NCBI GenBank assembly: GCA_018971765.1
Contig: JAGXAA010000058.1
Location: forward strand, 1-5,363
Direction: 5' to 3'
Length of the DNA: 5,363 nucleotides
DNA from: Patescibacteria group bacterium
Lineage (GTDB): Bacteria; Patescibacteriota; Minisyncoccia; Phycocordibacterales; GWA1-40-21
Part shown: piece by piece, positions 1 through 4,328 of the stretch
Position numbering within the stretch: the stretch's first letter is position 1
How the letters are laid out: every line of letters begins with the position of its first letter
Notes under the pieces: model-generated
The model's database searches: none
What the model was told of the DNA's origin: nothing
Seen by the model: the letters and a program-made list of their open reading frames with translations, nothing else
Translations under genes and position numbers: made by a program

Positions 1-9
1 AAACAAGTT

Positions 10-117
10 TTTGAATTACGAAATGCAAAATTTACAGTCCAGTTGAGCAAAAACACCTTGAAAGACAAAGAGTTTTTGCGACCCGAGGACTTAAATTTTT
101 CCGTTTCGTAATTCAAA
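10..117. repeat. Long nested inverted repeat (about 108 nt)
   Basis: The outer arms are a perfect 14-bp inverted repeat, TTTGAATTACGAAA (10-23) against TTTCGTAATTCAAA (104-117). Pairing continues inward: the AT-rich AAAATTTA at 27-34 pairs imperfectly with the segment at about 93-100. AGTCC (36-40) pairs with GGACT (88-92), and GCAAAAAC (47-54) with GTTTTTGC (72-79). A small tip hairpin spans 57-70. As RNA or single-stranded DNA this would fold into one long interrupted hairpin. It could be a miniature mobile or REP-like intergenic repeat, or a structured RNA. It has no intrinsic-terminator U-tract after the 3' arm. The + strand is also open in frame 1 from the window edge to a TAA at 109-111 (36 codons, unrecognised), so the end of an upstream gene cannot be excluded. 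Confidence 0.7.
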
Positions 118-148
118 GACAAGCAGAATAGTTTCTGGTGGCTAGATC

Positions 149-172
149 CTAATTAACGGTGATTAGTTTTTT
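149..172 (+). terminator. Weak terminator-like hairpin plus T-run
   Basis: CTAAT (149-153) pairs with ATTAG (162-166) across an 8-nt loop, followed at once by six T (167-172). The stem is short and AT-rich, so this is at best a weak rho-independent terminator for whatever lies upstream of the window. It would insulate the rplS promoter that follows. Confidence 0.3.
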
Positions 173-200
173 CTTATAAAGCCCACAACCTTCTGTCCGC

Positions 201-229
201 TTGCTTTCAGCCAATTCCTGTGCTAGATT
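201..229 (+). promoter_or_regulatory. rplS promoter, near-leaderless
   Basis: A -35 box TTGCTT (201-206) and a -10 box TAGATT (224-229) are separated by 17 bp. TGC before the -10 makes an extended -10 (TGn). The predicted transcription start, about 7 nt after the -10, falls within 2-3 nt of the first ATG at 239. The rplS mRNA would therefore have essentially no 5' leader. This fits the lack of a Shine-Dalgarno sequence before rplS. Confidence 0.65.
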
Positions 230-238
230 ATTTTAACT

Positions 239-649
239 ATGATGACAATGGAAATAAAAATTTCTCCAGTGGATACGGAAGAGAGGAAGAAAATCGCGCT
301 TAGCTCGGGCGACACTGTTCGCGTCTGGCAGAAAATCCAGGAAAAAGACAAGACAAGGCTCCAGGCTTTTGAAGGATTGGTGCTTGCGCGCAAGCACGGA
401 AAAGAGTCCGGCGCGTCGTTCACCGTAAGAAAAGTGATTGATGGGGTGGGTGTGGAAAGAATTTTCCCCCTATATTCTCCGGCGATTGATAAAATAGAAA
501 TTGTAAGGCGGGCAAAAGTCAGGAGATCAAAATTATATTATATCCGGGAAAAGGCGGCGAAAGAAATAAGAAGGCAGATGAGAAATATAATCCAGGAAAA
601 ACCGCAGAGAGAAGAAATGGTTGCAGTTGAAACTGAGAAGTCGTCCTAA
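239..649 (+). CDS. rplS: 50S ribosomal protein L19
   Basis: This is large-subunit ribosomal protein L19, which sits at the 30S-50S interface. The family signature is clear: GDTVRVWQKIQE near residues 24-35, the FEGLVLARK block, TVRKVIDGVGVERIFPLYSP in the middle, and the basic KVRRSKLYYIRE segment. The 136-residue length fits L19 (usually about 115-130) with a short charged C-terminal tail. Three in-frame ATGs lie at 239, 242 and 248. I chose 239 because the promoter places the RNA 5' end there and no Shine-Dalgarno favours a later one. The conserved family start corresponds roughly to the third ATG (MEIK). The gene stands alone with its own promoter and terminator. The common rpsP-rimM-trmD-rplS arrangement is not seen in the 238 bases upstream. 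Confidence 0.97.
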   Translation: MMTMEIKISPVDTEERKKIALSSGDTVRVWQKIQEKDKTRLQAFEGLVLARKHGKESGASFTVRKVIDGVGVERIFPLYSPAIDKIEIVRRAKVRRSKLYYIREKAAKEIRRQMRNIIQEKPQREEMVAVETEKSS

Positions 650-663
650 AAAATAATTCAAAT

Positions 664-700
664 AAAATTAAAGAGGTTTTTTAAAACCTCTTTAATTTTT
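664..700 (+). terminator. Strong intrinsic terminator after rplS
   Basis: A 17-bp perfect inverted repeat has arms AAAATTAAAGAGGTTTT (664-680) and its complement (683-699). It has a GAGG/CCTC core and ends in a T-run (696-700), starting 14 bases after the rplS stop. The symmetric A/T flanks mean it could terminate from either strand. It separates rplS from the tRNA-Leu promoter just downstream. Confidence 0.9.
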
Positions 701-710
701 ATGCGCGCGA

Positions 711-738
711 TTGAAAACTTTTGAATATCGACTATACT
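711..738 (+). promoter_or_regulatory. tRNA-Leu promoter
   Basis: TTGAAA (711-716), a 16-bp spacer and TATACT (733-738) make a good sigma70-type promoter. The predicted start is near 745, giving a precursor leader of about 23 nt before the mature tRNA at 768. It lies directly after the rplS terminator. Confidence 0.75.
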
Positions 739-767
739 AGAATTAGTTTATTTTTTGATAATGACGC

Positions 768-853
768 GCGCAGGTGTCGTAATTGGTAGCCGAGCACCCT
801 TGAGGTGGGTGTGCCCTACGGGCGTGGAGGTTCGAGTCCTCTCCTGCGCACCA
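768..853 (+). tRNA. trnL: tRNA-Leu (anticodon GAG)
   Basis: This is a class II tRNA with a complete cloverleaf. The acceptor is GCGCAGG (768-774) with CCTGCGC (843-849). The D-stem is TCG/CGA and the D-loop contains GG. The anticodon stem is CACCC/GGGTG around loop TTGAGGT, giving anticodon GAG at 802-804. The long variable arm is GCCC-TAC-GGGC (813-823). The T-arm is GGAGG-TTCGAGT-CCTCT with one G-U pair. The discriminator is A850 and CCA is encoded (851-853). It should read CUC and CUU leucine codons. Confidence 0.97.
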
Positions 854-880
854 TTTCTTTTATTTTAATATTTCCGATGA

Positions 881-886
881 TATAAT
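881..886 (+). promoter_or_regulatory. -10 box of the decayed adenosyltransferase gene
   Basis: A perfect TATAAT lies 6 nt before codon ATA at 893, which sits where the ancestral start codon of the pseudogene should be. The spacing matches the leaderless promoters at 2837-2842 and 3384-3389. The -35 region is poor (TTTTAT at 858-863 with 17-bp spacing). The promoter may still fire and transcribe the pseudogene and perhaps tRNA-His. Confidence 0.5.
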
Positions 887-892
887 TCACCA

Positions 893-1378
893 ATATTCTA
901 TGCTGGAAAAGGAGACAAAGGAACGACGACAATTTTCGGTTGCGACTGAAAATTTCTAAAAGCTCGGTAGGAAGTCGTTAGCTATAAACTGTCAGCTTTT
1001 AGCTTTTTGTAAATTATTCATCAATTTCAGCAGAATCTTTTCATCATTCAAGCCGAGGTTGTCGGCGCGCAAAAATCTATCGAGGAAATAAAAATAAAAG
1101 AAATTAAAAAATTTATTGACGCGATTGAAAAGGAACTCCCTCCCGTTAAAACTTTTTTCATATCCGGCGGGACAGAATTATCAGCCTTGTTTGATATTGC
1201 TCGGACAATCGCTCGGCGAGCGGAGAGAATAGTTGTTGAAGTCGGTGAAGAAGGCAAAGTAAAAATAAGCGCTTATTCAATCGCGTACCTAAACCGCCTA
1301 CCAAGCCTCTTGTACGCTCTTGCTAGACTAACCAACTATAAATTTGGTATAACTGAACAGATTCCGGATTGTAAATAA
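893..1378 (+). pseudogene. pduO: Decayed PduO-type cob(I)alamin adenosyltransferase
   Basis: The intact family transfers the adenosyl group of ATP to cob(I)alamin to make coenzyme B12. The N-terminal ATP-binding loop is visible in frame at 899-946 (YAGKGDKGTTTIFGCD, family pattern YTxxGDxGTT). A TGA follows at 947-949. The frame that continues the family pattern (KISKSS, 949-966) is shifted by one base. The stretch to about 1012 is too short and unrelated, so the usual VDELNS region is missing. From 1013 the frame is open to the TAA at 1376: IHQFQQNLFIIQAEVVG, then FFISGGTELSALF, the RTIARRAER motif that binds ATP in the family, and YLNRLPSLLYALARLTN. The last motif has PS where many relatives have SD. 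No ATG exists at the expected start; codon ATA at 893 appears to replace it. A shorter product from ATG 1187 (63 aa) would lack half the fold. No terminator separates it from tRNA-His. Confidence 0.85.
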
Positions 1379-1404
1379 GCTCTTGCATGGTCGGAATTCA
1401 ATAT

Positions 1405-1476
1405 GGTGCCCATAGTTTAGTGGTAAAACTTCGGTCTGTGGATCCGATGTCGAGAGTTCGATTCTCTCTGGGCACC
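1405..1476 (+). tRNA. trnH: tRNA-His (anticodon GTG)
   Basis: The cloverleaf has the histidine hallmark of an extra 5' G (G-1 at 1405) facing discriminator C73 (1476). The acceptor is GTGCCCA (1406-1412) with TGGGCAC (1469-1475). The D-arm is GTTT/AAAC with GG in the loop. The anticodon loop CTGTGGA gives GTG at 1438-1440. The T-arm is GAGAG-TTCGATT-CTCTC. The anticodon stem has a U-U mismatch at positions 31-39. After C73 the genome reads CAA, so CCA is not encoded and must be added after transcription, unlike the leucine tRNA upstream. No clear promoter is seen; it may be transcribed through from the pseudogene. Confidence 0.94.
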
Positions 1477-1499
1477 CAAGTTATAAGAAGGGGCTTATT

Positions 1500-1610
1500 A
1501 TGCGCAAGAAAAAACACGGTTATAACTCCGAATTACCTAATCGCAATCGTTTTTATATGGATAACTTTATAAAGTTATCCAATTTTGCAAAACTTTATAA
1601 AGTTTGCTAA
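1500..1610 (+). CDS. Possible 36-aa basic small ORF (uncertain)
   Basis: A 36-codon ORF starts at ATG 1500 and ends at TAA 1608. The purine-rich AGAAGGGG about 6 nt before the ATG could serve as a ribosome binding site. The product begins MRKKKHGYNS and has no domain I recognise. Its second half is simply the translation of the two palindromes described below. That suggests either a leader peptide or a chance ORF over regulatory DNA. Chance is the likelier reading. Confidence 0.2.
   Translation: MRKKKHGYNSELPNRNRFYMDNFIKLSNFAKLYKVC
1559..1580. promoter_or_regulatory. Perfect 22-bp palindrome, candidate distal operator
   Basis: The half-site GGATAACTTTA is followed directly by its complement, making a perfect 22-bp dyad. 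It shares the 12-bp core ACTTTATAAAGT (1564-1575) with the second palindrome, and the centres are 28 bp apart. It lies upstream of the Fic-HTH gene, so it could be bound by that protein's own HTH. The downstream AATTTT gives a second reading, a weak intrinsic terminator after tRNA-His. Confidence 0.6.
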
Positions 1611-1613
1611 TAT
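1585..1613 (+). promoter_or_regulatory. Candidate promoter of the Fic-HTH gene
   Basis: TTGCAA (1585-1590), a 17-bp spacer and TAATAT (1608-1613) form a plausible promoter with a predicted start near 1620 and a leader of about 24 nt. The second palindrome occupies exactly the spacer and the end of the -35 box. An alternative -10, TATAAA (1624-1629), has no well-spaced -35. Confidence 0.45.
1587..1607. promoter_or_regulatory. Near-perfect 21-bp palindrome, candidate operator in promoter
   Basis: GCAAAACTTTA faces TAAAGTTTGC, symmetric apart from one extra A. It repeats the core ACTTTATAAAGT (1592-1603) of the 22-bp palindrome upstream. It fills the space between the -35 and -10 boxes of the candidate promoter, the classic position for repression by blocking RNA polymerase. 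Regulation by the downstream HTH is inferred. Confidence 0.6.
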
Positions 1614-1643
1614 GGCAATATCTTATAAATAATTTAAGTATTT

Positions 1644-2576
1644 ATGAATCTGCATCAAAAACTGGAAATAATCCAAAAAAGACTTGGTTTGACACAGACA
1701 AAACTGGCCGAAAGGTTCGATGTTTCTTTCGTTGCATTTAATAGCTGGTGGACGGGAAAATATGAACCGAGGCCAAAAATGCTGGCCGTCATAGATGAAT
1801 TGTTTTTGGAAGTTACCGGACAGAAGGTGATTCCGGAAGACCAACTTACGGCAAAAAAACAAATACTGCAGCAAAAATCAGGAGAACATAAAAATATAGT
1901 GGCGGAAATTTTGGACAATCCAGATATTCGCGATCAATTAGTTTTGAAACTTACATATCATTCAAATGGCATTGAAGGTAGCACTTTAGACGAAAAGGAT
2001 ACGGCCGCTGTCATTTTTGATAATGTCGCCTTGCCGAATAAAAGTTTGACTGAACAGCTGGAAGCGAAAAATCATCAGACGGCCTTGAATTATTTGTTTG
2101 ATCATATTGCTAAAAAAGAAAAGATCGACGAAACTCTTGTGCTTAAGGTCCACAGTATTCTTATGAATGGTATTCGATCAGATGCTGGCGTTTATCGCAA
2201 TCACGCCGTCCGAATTACCGGTGTTAATTTACCGACCGCAAACTATATGAGCGTCCCCAAATTGATTCCCGAAGTTGTGACACGGATTATTGATAAGTCA
2301 AAAGATATCATCGCTTTATCAGCAAATGTGCACAGTAAATTTGAGCAAATTCATCCCTTTTCCGACGGTAATGGCCGAGTTGGTCGCCTCTTAATGAATT
2401 CTATGTTGCTTCAAGCTAATCTCCCCCCCGCAATAATTCATCAAGAGCAGAAACAACTTTATTACACTTATCTATACAAAGCTCAAACAAAAGATGATCA
2501 TAGCCAACTGGAAGATTTTATCTGCGAAACCATTTTAGACGGCTTCAAGATACTAGAGCGAGTGGGTACCCGATAG
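1644..2576 (+). CDS. fic: Fic-domain protein with N-terminal HTH (probable AMPylator)
   Basis: Fic enzymes transfer a nucleotide moiety, usually AMP, from a nucleoside triphosphate to a hydroxyl side chain of a target protein. Of 310 residues, about 1-60 form an XRE-like helix-turn-helix (LGLTQTKLAERFDVSFVAFN, then a WWTGKYEPRP turn). An inhibitory motif of the (S/T)xxxE(G/N) type follows at S107-N-G-I-E111-G112, placing it in the self-inhibited class with an N-terminal inhibitory helix. The Fic core carries GVYR (182-185) and the active-site motif HPFSDGNGRVGR at 237-248, with catalytic His237 and phosphate-binding GNGR intact. It ends with the usual LEDFICETILDGFKILER tail, so it appears full length. 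No Shine-Dalgarno precedes ATG 1644. No separate antitoxin gene is seen, consistent with the built-in inhibitory helix. The two palindromes upstream suggest autoregulation. The target protein cannot be told from the sequence. Confidence 0.93.
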   Translation: MNLHQKLEIIQKRLGLTQTKLAERFDVSFVAFNSWWTGKYEPRPKMLAVIDELFLEVTGQKVIPEDQLTAKKQILQQKSGEHKNIVAEILDNPDIRDQLVLKLTYHSNGIEGSTLDEKDTAAVIFDNVALPNKSLTEQLEAKNHQTALNYLFDHIAKKEKIDETLVLKVHSILMNGIRSDAGVYRNHAVRITGVNLPTANYMSVPKLIPEVVTRIIDKSKDIIALSANVHSKFEQIHPFSDGNGRVGRLLMNSMLLQANLPPAIIHQEQKQLYYTYLYKAQTKDDHSQLEDFICETILDGFKILERVGTR

Positions 2577-2775
2577 ATATGACTTCTATCAGCGAACAAC
2601 AACTACCAATGAGGTCGTTAAAAAACATCTCCCGGGTGAACATTTTATTGGGATTTATTCGATATTACTTGAAGACACATCGTACTTTATTGCCGCTGAT
2701 TTCGATGGTGAGAATTGGCTGACAGATAGCAAGGCATTTATCACAGCTTGTACTGAAGCTGAACTCTCGGCATAA
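2572..2775 (+). pseudogene. Fragment of TOTE-type archaeo-eukaryotic primase domain
   Basis: Frame 1, open from 2557 and recognisable from about 2572 to the TAA at 2773, has no ATG at a sensible position. It encodes TNEVVKKHLPGEHFIGIY, a linker, then FIAADFDGENWLTDSKAF and ITACTEAELSA. This matches a short stretch of the primase-like domain of TOTE conflict-system helicase-primase proteins, whose pattern is HLxGxxxIGxYPLL..DxxxxFLAxDFDxxxWxxDxxAFxxxC. The DFD is motif I (hhhDhD), which binds catalytic metal. The Cys-rich segment before it and the ERSRSGNGxHVW segment after it are absent, as is the helicase, so nothing functional is expected. It starts at the very end of the Fic gene in another frame, as if a recombination junction lay there. 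Confidence 0.72.
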
Positions 2776-2814
2776 AGATTTTTAACAGGCTCTTAGAAAC
2801 ATAGATAAAACAAA

Positions 2815-2842
2815 TTGCTTTTTCGCGCCGCGAAGATATAAT
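2815..2842 (+). promoter_or_regulatory. Leaderless promoter of the ferritin-like pair
   Basis: TTGCTT (2815-2820), a 16-bp spacer and a perfect TATAAT (2837-2842) are followed by only 6 nt before ATG 2849. The predicted transcription start coincides with the A of that ATG. The mRNA should therefore have no leader, and the in-frame TTG at 2843 cannot be the start. Confidence 0.8.
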
Positions 2843-2848
2843 TTGCTT

Positions 2849-3082
2849 ATGGAAAAAGAAAAGATTATGGAGGCGATCAAAACTCTTCTGGAAGAGGAAA
2901 AAGTTGAAGACGCTCTCATATCTCTTTACATATCGCTCATAAATTTCGGCATTGAAGACTGCGTTGAAGCGGACGAAAGGGAAGAGATGCGCCACGGAAT
3001 GAAAATTCTTTACGAGGATTCGATAGAGCACAAGAAAATCGTTCAGAGAATTTATAACAGATACAAAAACAACGCCATATGA
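2849..3082 (+). CDS. Small helical protein, degenerate half-ferritin paralogue
   Basis: The product is 77 residues, highly charged and almost surely all-helical, with no signal peptide or membrane segment. I do not recognise a named family. It aligns by eye with the next protein: KEKIMEAIKTLLEEE against KEDIVFDLKKGLEAE at the start, and an EH followed by a similar helix (IVQRIYNRY against LIEIVNKYY) at the end, with a longer middle here. E17 and H61 match ligand-type residues of the neighbour, but the glutamate of the ExxH motif is replaced by S58. It may have lost its own metal half-site and act as a partner. ATG 2849 is chosen because the promoter starts transcription there. It overlaps the next gene by ATGA, so the two are translationally coupled. 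Confidence 0.8.
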   Translation: MEKEKIMEAIKTLLEEEKVEDALISLYISLINFGIEDCVEADEREEMRHGMKILYEDSIEHKKIVQRIYNRYKNNAI

Positions 3083-3309
3083 GAAAAGAAAATTGCCCGA
3101 TGTCCAAAGAAGACATTGTCTTTGATTTGAAGAAAGGCCTTGAGGCGGAATATCGCGCGATGGCATTGTGCGAAAAATTGATGCCTCTTATTTATCATGA
3201 ACTGGACAAAAAAGATATTGCAGGAATAATCGCGGACGAAAAAGAGCACATAGAAATAACCAACAAACTCATTGAGATTGTAAATAAATATTACACTCTC
3301 CAGAAATAA
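3079..3309 (+). CDS. Small ferritin/rubrerythrin-like half-bundle protein
   Basis: The 76-residue product looks like a two-helix hairpin. Helix one holds E24 in LEAEYRAMALCEKLMPLI, and helix two holds E54-x-x-H57 in IIADEKEHIEITNKL. One E plus one ExxH is half of the diiron ligand set of ferritin-like and rubrerythrin proteins. Such a half-size chain would need to dimerise, or pair with the upstream paralogue, to build a full four-helix bundle, as in encapsulin-associated half-ferritins. An iron or peroxide role is inferred only. The start at ATG 3079 is preferred because ATGA overlaps the upstream stop. The alternative Met8 (3100) has no ribosome binding site, and the upstream paralogue aligns best near it. 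Confidence 0.8.
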   Translation: MRKENCPMSKEDIVFDLKKGLEAEYRAMALCEKLMPLIYHELDKKDIAGIIADEKEHIEITNKLIEIVNKYYTLQK

Positions 3310-3334
3310 TTTAGCGATGAAACCGCCAAATGAC

Positions 3335-3358
3335 CATGTTGCGATTTTTCCGCAAATG
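3335..3358. other. Bulged hairpin between gene pair and methyltransferase promoter
   Basis: CATGTTGCG (3335-3343) pairs with CGCAAATG (3351-3358), giving 8 bp with one bulged G and a 7-nt loop. No T-run follows, so it is not a standard intrinsic terminator. It ends 3 bp before the -35 box of the next promoter, where a 10-bp palindrome AATTGCAATT (3360-3369) overlaps that box. It may slow read-through or form part of a binding site. Confidence 0.35.
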
Positions 3359-3361
3359 AAA

Positions 3362-3389
3362 TTGCAATTCACGATTATCAATATATAAT
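3362..3389 (+). promoter_or_regulatory. Leaderless promoter of the methyltransferase gene
   Basis: TTGCAA (3362-3367), a 16-bp spacer and a perfect TATAAT (3384-3389) lie 8 nt before ATG 3398. The predicted start is at or within two bases of that ATG, giving a leaderless or nearly leaderless mRNA. No Shine-Dalgarno is present. Confidence 0.8.
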
Positions 3390-3397
3390 GGCAAATT

Positions 3398-4273
3398 ATG
3401 GATAATCTGAAAATACTTAAGACTTCGCCTTGTTGCGATTATGAATTATTGGACAGCGGAGAGGGGGAAAAATTGGAAAGATTTGGAAAATTTATCTTGT
3501 CTCGTCCCGATCCGCAAGCGCTGTGGCGGAAACTTTTGCCGATTTCGGAATGGCAGAAGACTGACGCTGTTTTTGCGCATAGCGGTGCCAAAGGCGGATG
3601 GAAAAAAAATCCGACCGCTCCGGAAAAATGGAAAGTGGAATTCGGCGGATTAAATTTTTTCATAAAGCCGACTGCTTTCAAACACACCGGACTTTTTCCG
3701 GAGCAAGAGCCGAATTGGCAATGGATAATTAAAAATATAAAGTCAGCAAATCGGCAGGTTTCAATTCTAAACCTTTTCGGCTATACGGGAGGAGCCACGC
3801 TCGCGGCGCTTTCTGCCGGAGCGGAAGTTGCTCATATTGACGGGTCAAAATCTGTCATTGTTTGGGCAAAAGAAAATGCCGTCCTCTCAGGCCTTTCCAA
3901 CAAGCCGGTTCGCTGGATTCTCGATGACGCGCGTGATTTCGTGAAAAGAGAAATAAGAAGAGGTAAGCGTTATGAAGGCATCATTATGGATCCGCCGGCT
4001 TTCGGACACGGACCGAAAAAAGAATTATGGAAGATAGAAGACGATTTTCTTATCCTTATGAAACTTTGCGAAGAGATTTTATCGGACGATCCGATTTTCT
4101 TTTTGATCAATGGCTACTCGGCGGGTTATTCATCAATCGCTTATGGGAATAATTTGTTGCCATTTAAAGAAAAATTTGGCGGAGATATTGAGAAAGGAGA
4201 GCTTGCCATTGAAGAATCGGAAAGCGGTCGCTTATTGCCAGCGGGCATATTCGCCAGATGGAGTCTTTCTTAA
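3398..4273 (+). CDS. Class I SAM-dependent (rRNA-type) methyltransferase
   Basis: The 291-residue protein resembles the RlmI/COG1092 group, whose characterised members methylate cytosine C5 in 23S rRNA using S-adenosylmethionine. After an N-terminal region of about 115 residues comes motif I, SILNLFGYTGGATLAAL (about 122-138), which binds SAM. The acidic HIDGS (147-150) follows, then LDDARDFVKRE (about 175-185). Motif IV is MDPPAFGHG (197-205). RlmI itself is near 400 residues with an N-terminal PUA domain. That domain is not evident here, so the exact target base is uncertain. The N-terminal part (FGGLNFFIKPTAFKHTGLFP) is typical of shorter relatives. Its leaderless promoter fixes the start, and the pseudouridine synthase gene follows after 55 bases with no terminator. 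Confidence 0.9.
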   Translation: MDNLKILKTSPCCDYELLDSGEGEKLERFGKFILSRPDPQALWRKLLPISEWQKTDAVFAHSGAKGGWKKNPTAPEKWKVEFGGLNFFIKPTAFKHTGLFPEQEPNWQWIIKNIKSANRQVSILNLFGYTGGATLAALSAGAEVAHIDGSKSVIVWAKENAVLSGLSNKPVRWILDDARDFVKREIRRGKRYEGIIMDPPAFGHGPKKELWKIEDDFLILMKLCEEILSDDPIFFLINGYSAGYSSIAYGNNLLPFKEKFGGDIEKGELAIEESESGRLLPAGIFARWSLS

Positions 4274-4328
4274 CTTCTTACAATTACGACGGTTAGAAAT
4301 ACTGGAACAGTTGGAACAATTCACGACA

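Noticed and set aside
1..111. Frame-1 open stretch of 36 codons ending in TAA, possible C-terminus of an upstream gene
   Set aside because: No recognisable protein similarity, and the same DNA is a long nested inverted repeat. An open run of this length is not rare by chance. Kept only as an alternative reading.
10..117. Integron attC site
   Set aside because: The length and imperfect dyad fit superficially, but the core sites GTTRRRY/RYYYAAC are not at the arm ends.
944..952. TGA recoded as glycine (genetic code 25, as in Gracilibacteria/SR1) inside the adenosyltransferase
   Set aside because: The gene also needs a frameshift, lacks a start codon and lacks the middle region, so recoding would not rescue it. 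The gene at 2849 uses TGA as a stop overlapping the next ATG in the usual coupled way.
1187..1378. Stand-alone 63-aa gene from ATG 1187
   Set aside because: It is the C-terminal tail of the decayed adenosyltransferase; conserved family sequence continues in frame upstream of this ATG to 1013.
1387..1572. 61-aa ORF over tRNA-His
   Set aside because: It runs through the tRNA gene in a non-conserved frame and is a shadow.
1559..1607. CRISPR or iteron array
   Set aside because: There are only two related palindromes, with no further regularly spaced copies, no spacers of constant length and no cas or rep gene nearby.
2843..2848. TTG start two codons before ATG for the first small paralogue
   Set aside because: TTG 2843 directly abuts the -10 box, upstream of any plausible transcription start.
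4110..4328. N-terminal extension of the pseudouridine synthase to 4110
   Set aside because: The extension overlaps the 3' end of the methyltransferase in another frame and has no family similarity; the conserved domain begins at ATG 4329.
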